Part shown: in pieces, positions 17,887 through 29,102 of the stretch | How the letters are laid out: each line of letters starts with the position of its first letter | Numbering within the stretch: position 1 is the first letter of the stretch | The notes under the pieces: generated by a model | What the model saw: only the letters and a program-made list of their open reading frames with translations | The model's database searches: none | Told to the model about the DNA's origin: nothing | Position numbers and translations under genes: made by a program | Assembly (NCBI RefSeq): GCF_015679185.1 | Contig: NZ_CP064939.1 | Coordinates: forward strand, 5,270,001 to 5,334,000 | Direction: 5' to 3' | DNA: 64,000 nt | From: Pedobacter endophyticus | GTDB lineage: Bacteria; Bacteroidota; Bacteroidia; Sphingobacteriales; Sphingobacteriaceae

Positions 17887-18125
17887 TGTCATCCGATAGC
17901 TATCGGATCTGAGCGGAGTCGAAAGACAATTCGCAATAAACAATGACCAATTAACCAGTTGTCATCCTGAGCGGAGTCGAAGGACAATTCGCAATAACCA
18001 ATAACCAATTAACCAACCAATTGTCATCCTGAGCGGAGTCGAAGGACAATTCGCAATAACCAATGACCAGTGACTCATTAACCAATTGTCATCCTGAGCG
18101 GAGTCGAAGGACAATTCGCAATGAC
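17887..18125. repeat. Tandem repeat of 62-73 bp, four copies, with palindromic insertion in the first
   Basis: Four units start with TTGTCATC at 17887, 17960, 18022 and 18086, each reading GTCATCCTGAGCGGAGTCGA, then GGACAATTCGCAAT and short CCAATTAACC-type words. ATTGTC and GACAAT at the unit ends can pair. The first unit has 15 extra bases forming a palindrome (17891-17908). The array fills the gap between the convergent ferredoxin and uspA genes. Confidence 0.85.
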
Positions 18126-18156
18126 CAATGAACTAATGAACTAATGAGCCAGCGAA

Positions 18157-18609
18157 CTAGTCCACGTCACATTTATTCGGGATAATCAAAACCGGGCAAG
18201 CCGATTTTCGGGCCACGTGTTCAGCTACGCTTCCCATCAAAAAGTGGTACAATCCTGTACGGCCGTAGGTACCGATAACAATTAAGTCCGATCCCCATTC
18301 GTCAGATTGTTGAATAATGCCGTGTGCCGCAGTATCAACCACACTTAAATACGTTGTTGTAATGCCATTACCGTATTTCGCTTCCATCTCTTTCAAAAGC
18401 AAATGGCTGTTTTCTTCGCTATTGTCGTACGTTTCTAAAAATACAGGCGCTAATGTTAAATCGGGGTTCACATTTGCGGGAATTGGCTCGATAATGTTTA
18501 CCAGTGCCACTTCGGCGCCGAAGGTTTCGGCCATGTCGTAACCGGCCTTGGCTGCTTTTTCTGAGCAGGTGCTATTATCAACGGCAATTAATATTTTCTT
18601 AAAATTCAT
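18157..18609 (-). CDS. uspA: Universal stress protein, UspA family
   Basis: Single-domain Usp of 150 residues, cytoplasmic. The N-terminal strand ILIAVDNSTCSEKAAKAGYD is typical, and the ATP-binding motif G-x2-G-x9-G-S appears as GTYGRTGLYHFLMGS near the C-terminus, so it probably binds ATP and acts in stress signalling or survival. The ATG at 18609 (MNFKKILIAVD) is chosen because it starts the first strand; a longer frame adds nine hydrophobic residues without support. Downstream is the tandem repeat array. Its target is unknown. Confidence 0.9.
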   Translation of the reverse strand: MNFKKILIAVDNSTCSEKAAKAGYDMAETFGAEVALVNIIEPIPANVNPDLTLAPVFLETYDNSEENSHLLLKEMEAKYGNGITTTYLSVVDTAAHGIIQQSDEWGSDLIVIGTYGRTGLYHFLMGSVAEHVARKSACPVLIIPNKCDVD

Positions 18610-18718
18610 AACGAGCAGTTTTAAATGTAATATCATAAAAATAACAAAATTATACGTAAAATGTTAGGCAATCGTAGTTATTTATTAGTTTTACTAAATC
18701 ATTCACGAGCATAATTAA

Positions 18719-19504
18719 ATGGAAAATCAGTACGGTATTTGTAGAATAGCAGTGGCACCATTAAGAGCCGAACCATCAGATAGGGCAGAGATCGTTTCGC
18801 AGCTACTCTTTGGCGAGCCGGTAAAAGTTGTAGAGAAAGACGAACGCTGGTGGCTGGTTGAGAACGGTTACGACGCCTATCGGGGCTGGATAGACTTCAG
18901 GCAATTGGCTTCGATTACGCAAAGCCAGTTTGAAGAGCAGAGTGATTGTAAATTGCTGGCGCCATTGAGTTTTAACAATGTGTTAACAGCGGCCGACGGA
19001 AGTGTTTACCACTTAAGCCCGGGTAGTAACCTACCTTATTTAAAAGATGGTTTTTGTTATGCCGGTGCCGAAAAATTCGAGCTCAGTTTTACGCCACACG
19101 ATGCTTCGAAAAGCGATTTCAAAGCAGACATTGAGGCAACAGCCAGATTTTTTCAGAACGTTCCATACCTGTGGGGCGGCAGGCATTTGTTCGGGTTAGA
19201 CTGCTCGGGCTTTGTGCAAACCGTATTTAAGATGCTCAACGTTAAGCTTAACCGAGATGCCTCGCAACAAGCCGAACAAGGCGAACTTGTGGCTTTTTTA
19301 GCCGAGTGCAGGCCGGGCGATGTTGCGTTTTTCGATAATGCGGAAGGTAAAATTACCCATGTGGGCATTATGCTAAGCCCGAGCGAAATTATTCATTCCT
19401 CAGCTAAGGTAAAAATAGATCCCATAGATGATCAAGGCATTTTTAACAAGGAATTGGGTGTTTATAGCCATAATTTGAGGATTATAAAACGCTTTGTGCA
19501 GTAG
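18719..19504 (+). CDS. C40-family (NlpC/P60) peptidase with N-terminal SH3 domain
   Basis: A 261-residue cell-wall peptidase. It has an N-terminal bacterial SH3 domain (about residues 1-60), a second SH3-like region, and a C-terminal NlpC/P60 papain-like domain. The catalytic Cys is in LDCSGFVQ (near residue 160) and the catalytic His in THVGIML (near 214). This matches gamma-D-glutamyl-meso-diaminopimelate endopeptidases that trim peptidoglycan stem peptides. No signal peptide is evident, so it may instead act in cytoplasmic muropeptide recycling. The gene stands alone. Confidence 0.88.
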   Translation: MENQYGICRIAVAPLRAEPSDRAEIVSQLLFGEPVKVVEKDERWWLVENGYDAYRGWIDFRQLASITQSQFEEQSDCKLLAPLSFNNVLTAADGSVYHLSPGSNLPYLKDGFCYAGAEKFELSFTPHDASKSDFKADIEATARFFQNVPYLWGGRHLFGLDCSGFVQTVFKMLNVKLNRDASQQAEQGELVAFLAECRPGDVAFFDNAEGKITHVGIMLSPSEIIHSSAKVKIDPIDDQGIFNKELGVYSHNLRIIKRFVQ

Positions 19505-20204
19505 CATTTTATTTTCCGATTCTAAACCCATTAAATTAGTTAATAGCTATTCTATAATTACTTTGGCAAAACCGGTTTTTTGCCAAAGCAATGTTTCGCC
19601 TGAGCCACTTTTCATGACCTAGCCGGTTGTGTTGACACATTTCTTCCCAAAGGTCGTTATTGCGAGGCCGGGCTTGTGCCTTTCGGACACGCTCAGGATA
19701 AACTCAGCAGAAGCAATCTGATTTACGAAAAGAGATTGCTTTCCCGAGAAATCCGGTCATTTGGACAAATCTATGAGACGCAAACCAGATAGGTTGTTTG
19801 CGCATTACAGATATTTTCTTGTTTTTCTTTTTGGAAACGAACAGACAGCAGCACTGTGGCAACTGTAGCCCCGTGCCGAAGGCACTCTTTTGGAACCATT
19901 CGCTATAGCCCGCAAGAAAAATTTGGGGCTGCCGCTGCTGTCGCGTTTATTAACAGCGGTCGGTAACCAAAACAAGTTTTCATTTCTTCGGATAAACCAT
20001 TGTTTCTAAACCCGATCGAAGCGAGATCCCGATCCGATAGCTATCGGATTTTTCTATCGGCAGAAGCGGGAGCGGGTCTGCTGGCCGCCAAGAAAACCGA
20101 ATCGTTCATTTCCAAAAGAAGCTGGTCGGGCCACGCTCTAAACGTTTAATTTCGAAAAAGTTACACCGCTTATAGATTTTGCCTATCAATCCATAGAATT
20201 AAAT
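19505..20204. other. Non-coding mosaic of dispersed repeats upstream of katG
   Basis: Holds a GTTATTGCGAGGC...AGCAATCTGATT element (19655-19725), a CTGTAGCCCCGTGCCGAAGG segment (19864) with a GGGGCTGCCGCTGCTGTCG word (19925) that recurs at 59806, and the CCGATAGCTATCGG palindrome (20032-20049). No gene is visible. Confidence 0.65.
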
Positions 20205-20234
20205 GATTGTGTTTATTGCGATCAATACCTTAAA

Positions 20235-22570
<2,336 letters not shown>

Positions 22571-22582
22571 TCAGTTAGCAAT

Positions 22583-22612
22583 AAAAAAAGGCATCTTCGG
22601 ATGCCTTTTTTT
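22583..22612. terminator. Bidirectional terminator between katG and the MscS gene
   Basis: AAAAAAAGGCAT and ATGCCTTTTTTT pair around CTTCGG, a stable tetraloop-like hairpin serving the converging katG and mscS transcripts. Confidence 0.9.
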
Positions 22613-22633
22613 GTTGATGCTTTTTGCCAGATC

Positions 22634-23521
22634 TTAGGCCGGTTTTTGTGTCACTTCGTTTAAAGGAACACCGCCCTTTATCCCAAAGTCTAACGTTCTG
22701 ATTGGGAAAGGAATCATGATGTTATTCTTATCATAAGCTTTTTTGATGCGAATAATCGCCTGGCTTCTAACTTCTAAAAAGTCGGGTTGTTGCGTATTGC
22801 TAACCCACAATCTAATTACATAATTAATAGAGCTGTCGCCAAATGTAGTATAAAACATAGTCACTTCGTCCGTTCTCGAAAGTCCGTCAATGTCCTTAAC
22901 CGATTCGAGCGTTATGGCTTTAACTCTTTCCAGATCTTCGCCGTACGATATACCCACTTCCAGGTCTACACGGCGCTTACCAAGTAGGGTGAAATTTTCA
23001 ATCGGATTTTGAAAAATCTGTTTATTTGGGATGATGACCATTTGGCCCTGATAGGTGCGAATTACTACGTCCCTTAAATTAATCTCTTCAACTTCGCCCA
23101 TATAATCCTGTATTTTCACCGTATCGTTAACATGCAGCGGTTTTCTAATTGAAATTAATATGCCCGACATAAAGTTGGCGGCAATATCCTGAAAGGCAAA
23201 GGCAATGGTTAACCCGAGTATTCCGGCACCTGCTAAAATAGAGGTCACGGCCTTATCGAGTTTAAGTACACTCAACGCAATAAAAATGGTTATCCCAACT
23301 AAAATAATATAGCTTATTGAGGCAAAGAGGTGCTCAAGCGTTTGGTTTTGTACAAACCGCCCAATTAGTTTTTTGATCAGCTTTTTTAGCCACCTGGCGA
23401 TAAGTACTCCAAGAATTAAAATAATTATGGCCAGCGCAATGTTCGGCAACAGTTTGATAATGTCTCTTGCCCACGAGAGTAACTTATCAGTAATTAAATG
23501 ATAGGCATTGTTAAAATCCAT
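22634..23521 (-). CDS. mscS: Small-conductance mechanosensitive channel, MscS family
   Basis: Inner-membrane channel that opens on hypo-osmotic shock. The 295-residue length matches E. coli MscS (286). Three N-terminal transmembrane segments are seen (about residues 18-45, 60-85 and 90-115). The pore-lining third helix, with LAGAGILGLTIAFAFQDIAA, is followed by the beta domain containing the PNKQIFQNPIENF segment, equivalent to the family's IPNxxxxxxxIxN signature. A second, larger MscS-family protein is encoded at 24857-26755. The gene faces katG across a terminator. Confidence 0.93.
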   Translation of the reverse strand: MDFNNAYHLITDKLLSWARDIIKLLPNIALAIIILILGVLIARWLKKLIKKLIGRFVQNQTLEHLFASISYIILVGITIFIALSVLKLDKAVTSILAGAGILGLTIAFAFQDIAANFMSGILISIRKPLHVNDTVKIQDYMGEVEEINLRDVVIRTYQGQMVIIPNKQIFQNPIENFTLLGKRRVDLEVGISYGEDLERVKAITLESVKDIDGLSRTDEVTMFYTTFGDSSINYVIRLWVSNTQQPDFLEVRSQAIIRIKKAYDKNNIMIPFPIRTLDFGIKGGVPLNEVTQKPA

Positions 23522-23788
23522 GATAATCTGTTAAAGGAAGGCGTTTATTGGCGTTGTAGGCGGAGTTTTTACACCTACAAAGTTTGTTTATGGCCCGGGT
23601 TAATGTTATTAATCATACATACAATTGAACAACATCAGGCGTTATCAGATAACAATAGGGGGGATTTTTTGCAAAGAACACGATTTAGTTTCTTAAATGC
23701 AAATGGTTGGGGGTTGAAAAGTAAAAAAACTTCGCTCACGCAAAGCTTCTTTACTTTATGGATTTGAATACTGATTAGTTTACTTATT

Positions 23789-24358
23789 TTATTTTTTTAC
23801 TGCTTTAGGGGCCATGGTAAGAAACATTCGTTTTCCTTCCATTTTGGGTAACAGCTCCACTTTGCCGACCTCTTCCAAACCCTGCGCAAATTTTAAAAGT
23901 AAAATCTCACCACGGTCTTTATAAACAATAGATCTTCCCTTAAAATGGACAAAGGCCCTTACTTTTTCGCCGCTTTCTAAAAATGAGACGGCGTGTTTAA
24001 GCTTAAAGTCAAAATCATGATCGTCGGTATTCGGTCCGAAGCGGATATCCTTTATAATAGTTTGCTTCGCCTTGGATTTAATTTCTTTTTGCTTTTTTTT
24101 CTGCTCGTAAAGAAACTTATTGTAATCGATAATGCGGCAGACTGGGGGTACGGCCTTCGGAGAAATTTCGACCAGATCGAGATTCTGTTCTTTCGCCATT
24201 TGAATGGCTTCCTCAATTGGGAATATCTTTGCTTCGATATCTTCACCTGTTACACGCACCTCCGGAGAGATGATCAATTCGTTAATTCTGTGTGCTGCTT
24301 GTTTTTTTCTGAAAGGCAAGCGTGGCCCTTTGTAAAATCCTGATTTTCGTAATGCCAA
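23789..24358 (-). CDS. infC: Translation initiation factor IF-3, TTG start
   Basis: Binds the 30S subunit and checks start-codon and initiator-tRNA pairing. The 189-residue protein has both domains: the N-terminal one with INELIISPEVRVTG and VEISPKAVPPVCRIIDYNKF, and the C-terminal one with KDIRFGPNTDDHDFDFKLKHA and FKGRSIVYKDRGE. The start codon is TTG (24356-24358): no ATG exists before residue 53 and a stop lies in frame five codons upstream. Many infC genes use rare start codons for autoregulation by IF-3. Unusually, thrS is not upstream and rpmI-rplT are not downstream. Confidence 0.93.
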   Translation of the reverse strand: MALRKSGFYKGPRLPFRKKQAAHRINELIISPEVRVTGEDIEAKIFPIEEAIQMAKEQNLDLVEISPKAVPPVCRIIDYNKFLYEQKKKQKEIKSKAKQTIIKDIRFGPNTDDHDFDFKLKHAVSFLESGEKVRAFVHFKGRSIVYKDRGEILLLKFAQGLEEVGKVELLPKMEGKRMFLTMAPKAVKK

Positions 24359-24360
24359 AT

Positions 24361-24856
24361 TAAAATGGTTTTAGTTAAAAATGTGTTATTTATTGCTCCT
24401 CAAAATTGGTGGCGTTTTGTGCCGTCGTTTGCATCGATTATATTATATTAATTTCATTAACCAGGTTTTAATTTTAGTTAAACATGATTAAAGCCAGCGA
24501 TGTACTGGGTTGAGAACGCATTCTGATGATGATGGGCAATCAGAAGGCATATAATTGATAACATCTGGTTGATAAAAACCAGCTTTAGCGTGAAAATTTT
24601 CCGGACGCCGGAATGACAGCGGTGTTCTTTAACGACCTAATTTTCGGGAAGCTTTTACTAATGGAAGTTATCCATAATTATAAATATAGCATTTTTAGCG
24701 CAGAATACCAAATATTTTTGCAATTAATGACGTGAAAGATCCTCAAACCATTATAGCTGTTACCAAATTCTCGCTCGCGAGCAGAATAAAGGTTGTGACT
24801 AAAAATTGGCCAATAGTTTTTCTTGCGCCTGGTGATTGCTTACTACCCGAACAGTA
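24361..24856. other. Intergenic region between infC and the large MscS gene
   Basis: About 500 AT-rich bases. Apart from a GCTCGCGAGC palindrome (24773-24782) and a TTTTCCGGACGCCGGAATGAC word (about 24597), no recognisable repeat, gene or terminator is seen. It contains the infC leader at its left end. Confidence 0.5.
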
Positions 24857-26755
24857 TTAGTTGCTTTCTTTCGTTGCGGAAGGCGTTTTTTGCCTGGTTG
24901 CCGAGCTTTCGGTTCTAAACTTCGGCGCATCATAATCCTTTGGCAAATACGCTGAAGGAATGGTGGTGGCATTTCCATCGCGGAGGGCTTTGTAGTGCGG
25001 CGACATAATTTCCACACCGGCCTTGTTAAACTCATCCTGAATGTTGGCATGTAAACCCGAATAAATCACCGCCTGGCGGTTGGGCGATTTTGTGTGCGCA
25101 TTTAATCTGTAGCTCACATAATAATCATCCAAACTGGTTTGAAGTACATACGGAGCGGGTTCAGCCTCTATCAATTCGGTAGCAAGTGCGGCATCGATCA
25201 GCAATTGGTGCACCTGTCTCCAGGGCACATCGTAGCCGATAGTAACCGTAGTATTTACAATAAGGCCCTTTTCGGCAGCCTCTATGCTAAAGTTAATAGT
25301 GTGGTTGTTCATTACCGTCGAATTTGGGATAGACACCACTTCGTTTTGAATGGTGCGCACCCGGGTTACCAGCAAGGTTTTTTCGATAATATCCCCCGTT
25401 ACATCACCAATTCGTACCCTGTCGCCAATTCTAAAGGCACGCATATAAGTAAGTACCAGGCCAGCCACCAGGTTGCCGAGCGCCCCTGCCGAGCCGAAAG
25501 TAAAAAGCACCCCAACAAAAACCGATACGCCTTTGAACACACCAGAATCAGACCCGGGAAGATAGGGGAAGATAACGATAAGCATAAAGGCAAGAATAAG
25601 CACCCGAATGATTTGGTAAGTAGGATTTGCCCAATCCTTGTAAAACCCGGGGATGGTGAGCTTGCCTCGCTCAATTTCCGTTTTAAGGAACCTGACTAAC
25701 CTGATTACGTACCGGAATACCAAAAGCAGCACCAGTATTGTCATCAAATTTGGAATGTAATTCCATATTGATACACCTATTTTTCTTAAGGGGCTAAGAA
25801 TGTAATTGATTAGGTTTACAGAAAGGTCGCGGGTGAAAGGAAATATGCCGAACAAAACCGGAATTGCAAGGTATATGACCAGTAAAATAACAATGTAACG
25901 AATAGTTCTGATCAGGATATTAAGTGCGCCCTGCTGCCTTTCGGAATCCAGAAGCTCATAATTTCTTATTTTTATTCCCTTCCCTAACTTATTGTCTGTA
26001 GATAAAATTTTACTTTTTAATTTTTTAAAGAGCTTGTTTATCAGATAAATAAGCCCAATTACAACAGAGATAACGAGTAAGGTTAGCAGAATCTCTTTTA
26101 GCAGCACCTGCCAGCTATTTTCTTCCTTAAATTTATTTAAACTTGCGGAGATTTTACGTTTGATCTCGGCAGCATACGAATTGCGGTCTTTTCTGGCCCA
26201 CATGGCATCCTGCTCGGTTATAGAAAGCAGCAAGTTGTTGCCATAAAGCAAATCGATTGCTTGTTCGCCGGGGCTAAGTTTTAGTGAATCTGTAGAAAAA
26301 CCAGGCGTTTCGCTAATACGCTCGAGCCTTTCGGTAATAGCATGCGCCCGGTCGCTGGCGCTGAAACTGCCAAACTTTGCAAATATGTAGAAAATGGTAT
26401 CGGCATCAAATACCACCGGCATTCCCTTAACAATAGCCCGCAACGAGTCTATTTGATGAAGCTGGCGGGCCAAATGAACAGAATCTCTTTGCTTAAGTTG
26501 GTTCAGCTCTTTCATCAGCGCAGCTTTTTGGGCCTTATCGTCTGTTCCTAGGTCGCTAAATTTTCGTTCAAGCTCCGATCGCTTTAGCGAATCAGAAAGT
26601 CGCTCAGCGGCTAATTGGCGAACACCATCCAGACTGTTGTCAAGTTTTTTGTCGATCAGGCTATCCTGCCTCGATGCGGTACTGTCTTTCTGTGCAAGGC
26701 AGGTGATAGATGCAGAAAGGGAAAGAAAGAAGAATGCGGCAAAGATTTTGATCAT
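24857..26755 (-). CDS. Large MscS-family mechanosensitive channel with periplasmic N-terminal domain
   Basis: A 632-residue membrane protein. It begins with a signal peptide (residues 1-21) and a Lys/Glu/Asp-rich helical, probably periplasmic, region (about 22-185) like the N-termini of MscK/MscM. Several transmembrane helices follow (about 210-420). The MscS pore and beta domain are at 430-580, with FGSAGALGNLVAGLVLTYM and the VSIPNSTVMNNHTINF signature. The C-terminal tail of about 30 residues is charged and low-complexity. It probably acts as an osmotic safety valve. It is a paralogue of the channel at 22634, not a duplicate. Confidence 0.88.
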   Translation of the reverse strand: MIKIFAAFFFLSLSASITCLAQKDSTASRQDSLIDKKLDNSLDGVRQLAAERLSDSLKRSELERKFSDLGTDDKAQKAALMKELNQLKQRDSVHLARQLHQIDSLRAIVKGMPVVFDADTIFYIFAKFGSFSASDRAHAITERLERISETPGFSTDSLKLSPGEQAIDLLYGNNLLLSITEQDAMWARKDRNSYAAEIKRKISASLNKFKEENSWQVLLKEILLTLLVISVVIGLIYLINKLFKKLKSKILSTDNKLGKGIKIRNYELLDSERQQGALNILIRTIRYIVILLVIYLAIPVLFGIFPFTRDLSVNLINYILSPLRKIGVSIWNYIPNLMTILVLLLVFRYVIRLVRFLKTEIERGKLTIPGFYKDWANPTYQIIRVLILAFMLIVIFPYLPGSDSGVFKGVSVFVGVLFTFGSAGALGNLVAGLVLTYMRAFRIGDRVRIGDVTGDIIEKTLLVTRVRTIQNEVVSIPNSTVMNNHTINFSIEAAEKGLIVNTTVTIGYDVPWRQVHQLLIDAALATELIEAEPAPYVLQTSLDDYYVSYRLNAHTKSPNRQAVIYSGLHANIQDEFNKAGVEIMSPHYKALRDGNATTIPSAYLPKDYDAPKFRTESSATRQKTPSATKESN

Positions 26756-27215
26756 TTTGTTGGTTTATCCTGAAAAGATAAAATTAAAGCATCGCGATTA
26801 CAAAACTGCTATCTTTCTAAAAAAAAGTAATCAATTTTATTACCTTTGTAAAAATTCCGTTAACTATAACGCTTTTTACCTCCATCCCAAAACGGAGTTT
26901 CCTAATTATATCGCGGTAGTTATTTCCTCTGGGGTTTCCATGCCGCTAATTATTTGACATAAAAAACAACCATGCAAAAAAAAATGCTCGTCGGTTACCG
27001 CTGGTTGCCGATCTGTTTTGGTAAACTTAATGATGAAACAACTGGCATCCGAATCTCGAAATTGTCGAAATTCTTCATGTCTGGCGTCAACCATGCCAAT
27101 GCCGTGGGGTTAAAAGTTATCGCTTTTCAGCCTTAACGCCACGTTGCCCGTTCTTTACCTCTACCAATTTTTCTAACACACATCTTTGTTCTCTGGCCAA
27201 TTATTACACTTAAAC
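26756..27215. other. Gap between the large MscS and APC permease genes
   Basis: About 460 bases between divergent genes. It holds the weak 62-residue frame at 26906-27094 and a CATCTTTG word (27181-27188) resembling a -7 element for the permease. No dispersed repeat is recognised here. Confidence 0.5.
26906..27094 (-). CDS. Possible small protein, 62 residues (weak)
   Basis: An ATG-started reading frame (MVDARHEEFRQF) ending in TPEEITTAI with reasonable codon use, in a gap that otherwise has no gene. Four features are visible: a basic/acidic N-terminus, two cysteines (CFLC), no signal peptide and no membrane segment. I do not recognise a family. It may be a decayed gene or a chance frame. 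Confidence 0.25.
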   Translation of the reverse strand: MVDARHEEFRQFRDSDASCFIIKFTKTDRQPAVTDEHFFLHGCFLCQIISGMETPEEITTAI

Positions 27216-28952
27216 ATGCAACACCATAAAAAACTCTCCGAACTTGCTGCAACCGCAATCTGTGGTAACGATATTACCTCTTCGTGCCTTTATGTATCAA
27301 GCTTAACGATCATTTACGCGGGCCAATACGCCTGGCTGGCCTTACTTATTGTAGCCGCTGTTTTGTTCATCTTCAGGAAAATATACGGCGAGGTAGTCGG
27401 AGCGCTTCCGCTAAATGGAGGCGCGTATAACGTGTTGCTTAATACAACGAGTAAAAGCAATGCCTCTATTGCGGCCTGTTTAACCATTCTTTCTTATATG
27501 ACTACGGCTGTAATTTCTGCCAGCGAAGGAATGCATTATTTGCACAACGTGTTTCCAAGTGTTCCGGTAATGGCGGCCACGGCGGTTTTAATCACCCTGT
27601 TTTTGTTTTTGGTGATGTCCGGCATAAGCGAATCATCAATAGTAGCCATTGTTATTTTTGTACTGCATATTTTAGCCATGCTACTGCTGATTGGGAGTGG
27701 GGTGTGGTTTGTAATGCACAATGGCCTCGATGTAGCGAAGCTGAACTTTAGCCAGCCATTGAAAAATGGTTTCGGTACGGCACTTTTTCTTGGGTTTAGC
27801 ACGGCCATGCTTGGGATTTCGGGCTTCGAAAGCTCTGCCAATTTTGTGGAAGAACAAAAGCAGGGTGTTTTTAGGAAAACACTTCGCAATATGTGGGTGG
27901 CGGTATCGGTAATAAACCCTTTAATGGCTCTTACGGCGGTGGCTGTGTTGCCTATTGCAGAAATTGCAGGTCATCAGGAAGCACTGCTTTCGCATATGGG
28001 TGCCAATACAGGCGGGCAATGGTTGGCCACCTTTATCTCTATCGATGCGGTGTTGGTGCTTAGCGGCGCTTTATTAACCTCGTACGTGGGCGTAAACGGA
28101 TTGATTAAACGGATGACGCTTGACCGGATTTTGCCGCAATTTCTGCTTAAAGAGAACAAAAAAGGCAGTTCGCCGCGGATATTGATATTGTTTTATCTGT
28201 TGTGCATTTCGGTATTGCTCATTACCAAGGGCGAGCTGGGGCCGCTTGCTGGCGTATACACGATATCGTTTCTTTTGGTAATGATTTATTTCGGTTTCGG
28301 AAACTTTCTGCTAAAAATTAAACGGGCCCGGTTACCCCGCCCCGAAACGGCCTCAACCTTGTCGGTAGCATTGGCCATTTTGGCGGTTGCTGCGGCGCTT
28401 TACGGCAACGTGATTATGCATGCAGATTATCTGATCGTTTTTTTACAATACTTTGTACCCGCCATGGTTATCATCTTTATACTGCTGAGCAGGAACGTGA
28501 TGCTTAAGTACTTATTGATTGTAGTTGATGGCTTTTTTAATACGCTTAAAAGAGCTGCAGCGTTAACAAGGCTGCACATTAGCCGTAATTTGAAAAAACT
28601 GAACGACCAGGAGTTTGTGTATTTTACGAAGGCTGACGACATTTCGGTGCTTAATAAGGTAATGATTTATGTACAGGAGAATGAGATTACCAAAAAGCTC
28701 AGGATTGTGACCGTTTTGGGCGGCAGAGGTGAGGTTTCGAAGGCTTTCTTAGATGATCTTAGCGTGCTCGATCGGGCCTATCCCGAAATAAAAATTGAAT
28801 TTCTCAGTCTCGAAGGTGACTTCGGCCCCGAATTTATTGAACAATTGAGTGCAGATTGGCAAATTCCGATCAATTTCATGTTTATCAGTTCTCCAAGCGA
28901 TAGTTTTAGCCACAGGGTGTCTGATTTGGGAGGTGTGAGGTTGATTATTTAG
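27216..28952 (+). CDS. APC-superfamily amino acid/polyamine permease
   Basis: A 578-residue inner-membrane transporter with about 12 hydrophobic helices (roughly residues 10-440) and a cytoplasmic C-terminal domain of some 120 residues. The first helix region with ATAICGNDITSSCLYVS is like the APC-fold helix 1 unwinding motif, and GISGFESSANFVEEQ in the middle matches the helix 6 signature. The substrate cannot be assigned. ATG 27216 is chosen because the frame's earlier start is a TTG in non-coding-like sequence. The C-terminal tail may be regulatory. It stands alone. Confidence 0.82.
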   Translation: MQHHKKLSELAATAICGNDITSSCLYVSSLTIIYAGQYAWLALLIVAAVLFIFRKIYGEVVGALPLNGGAYNVLLNTTSKSNASIAACLTILSYMTTAVISASEGMHYLHNVFPSVPVMAATAVLITLFLFLVMSGISESSIVAIVIFVLHILAMLLLIGSGVWFVMHNGLDVAKLNFSQPLKNGFGTALFLGFSTAMLGISGFESSANFVEEQKQGVFRKTLRNMWVAVSVINPLMALTAVAVLPIAEIAGHQEALLSHMGANTGGQWLATFISIDAVLVLSGALLTSYVGVNGLIKRMTLDRILPQFLLKENKKGSSPRILILFYLLCISVLLITKGELGPLAGVYTISFLLVMIYFGFGNFLLKIKRARLPRPETASTLSVALAILAVAAALYGNVIMHADYLIVFLQYFVPAMVIIFILLSRNVMLKYLLIVVDGFFNTLKRAAALTRLHISRNLKKLNDQEFVYFTKADDISVLNKVMIYVQENEITKKLRIVTVLGGRGEVSKAFLDDLSVLDRAYPEIKIEFLSLEGDFGPEFIEQLSADWQIPINFMFISSPSDSFSHRVSDLGGVRLII

Positions 28953-29020
28953 AGCGTTTGATGCTGCCGATAGCAAGTAGCACGGCCATGTACAAATATT
29001 TAAGGCAATTTTCTACCCTT

Positions 29021-29028
29021 TACCTTTG
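29021..29028 (+). promoter_or_regulatory. -7 promoter element for the GH20 gene
   Basis: TACCTTTG matches TAnnTTTG and lies 75 bases before the ATG; no -33 TTTG is evident at the expected distance. Confidence 0.35.
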
Positions 29029-29102
29029 TATTTTCATCCATTTTTAGTTGATAAAATTCTAGTTTTGAATTGAACCTATACCCGACGATAAACGACAACC
29101 AA

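Noticed and set aside
19864-19995. Possible gene remnant with a GGGGCTGCCGCTGCTGTCG word
   Set aside because: The same words occur near 59806 and partly near 41890 in other contexts, so they belong to a dispersed repeat, not a gene.
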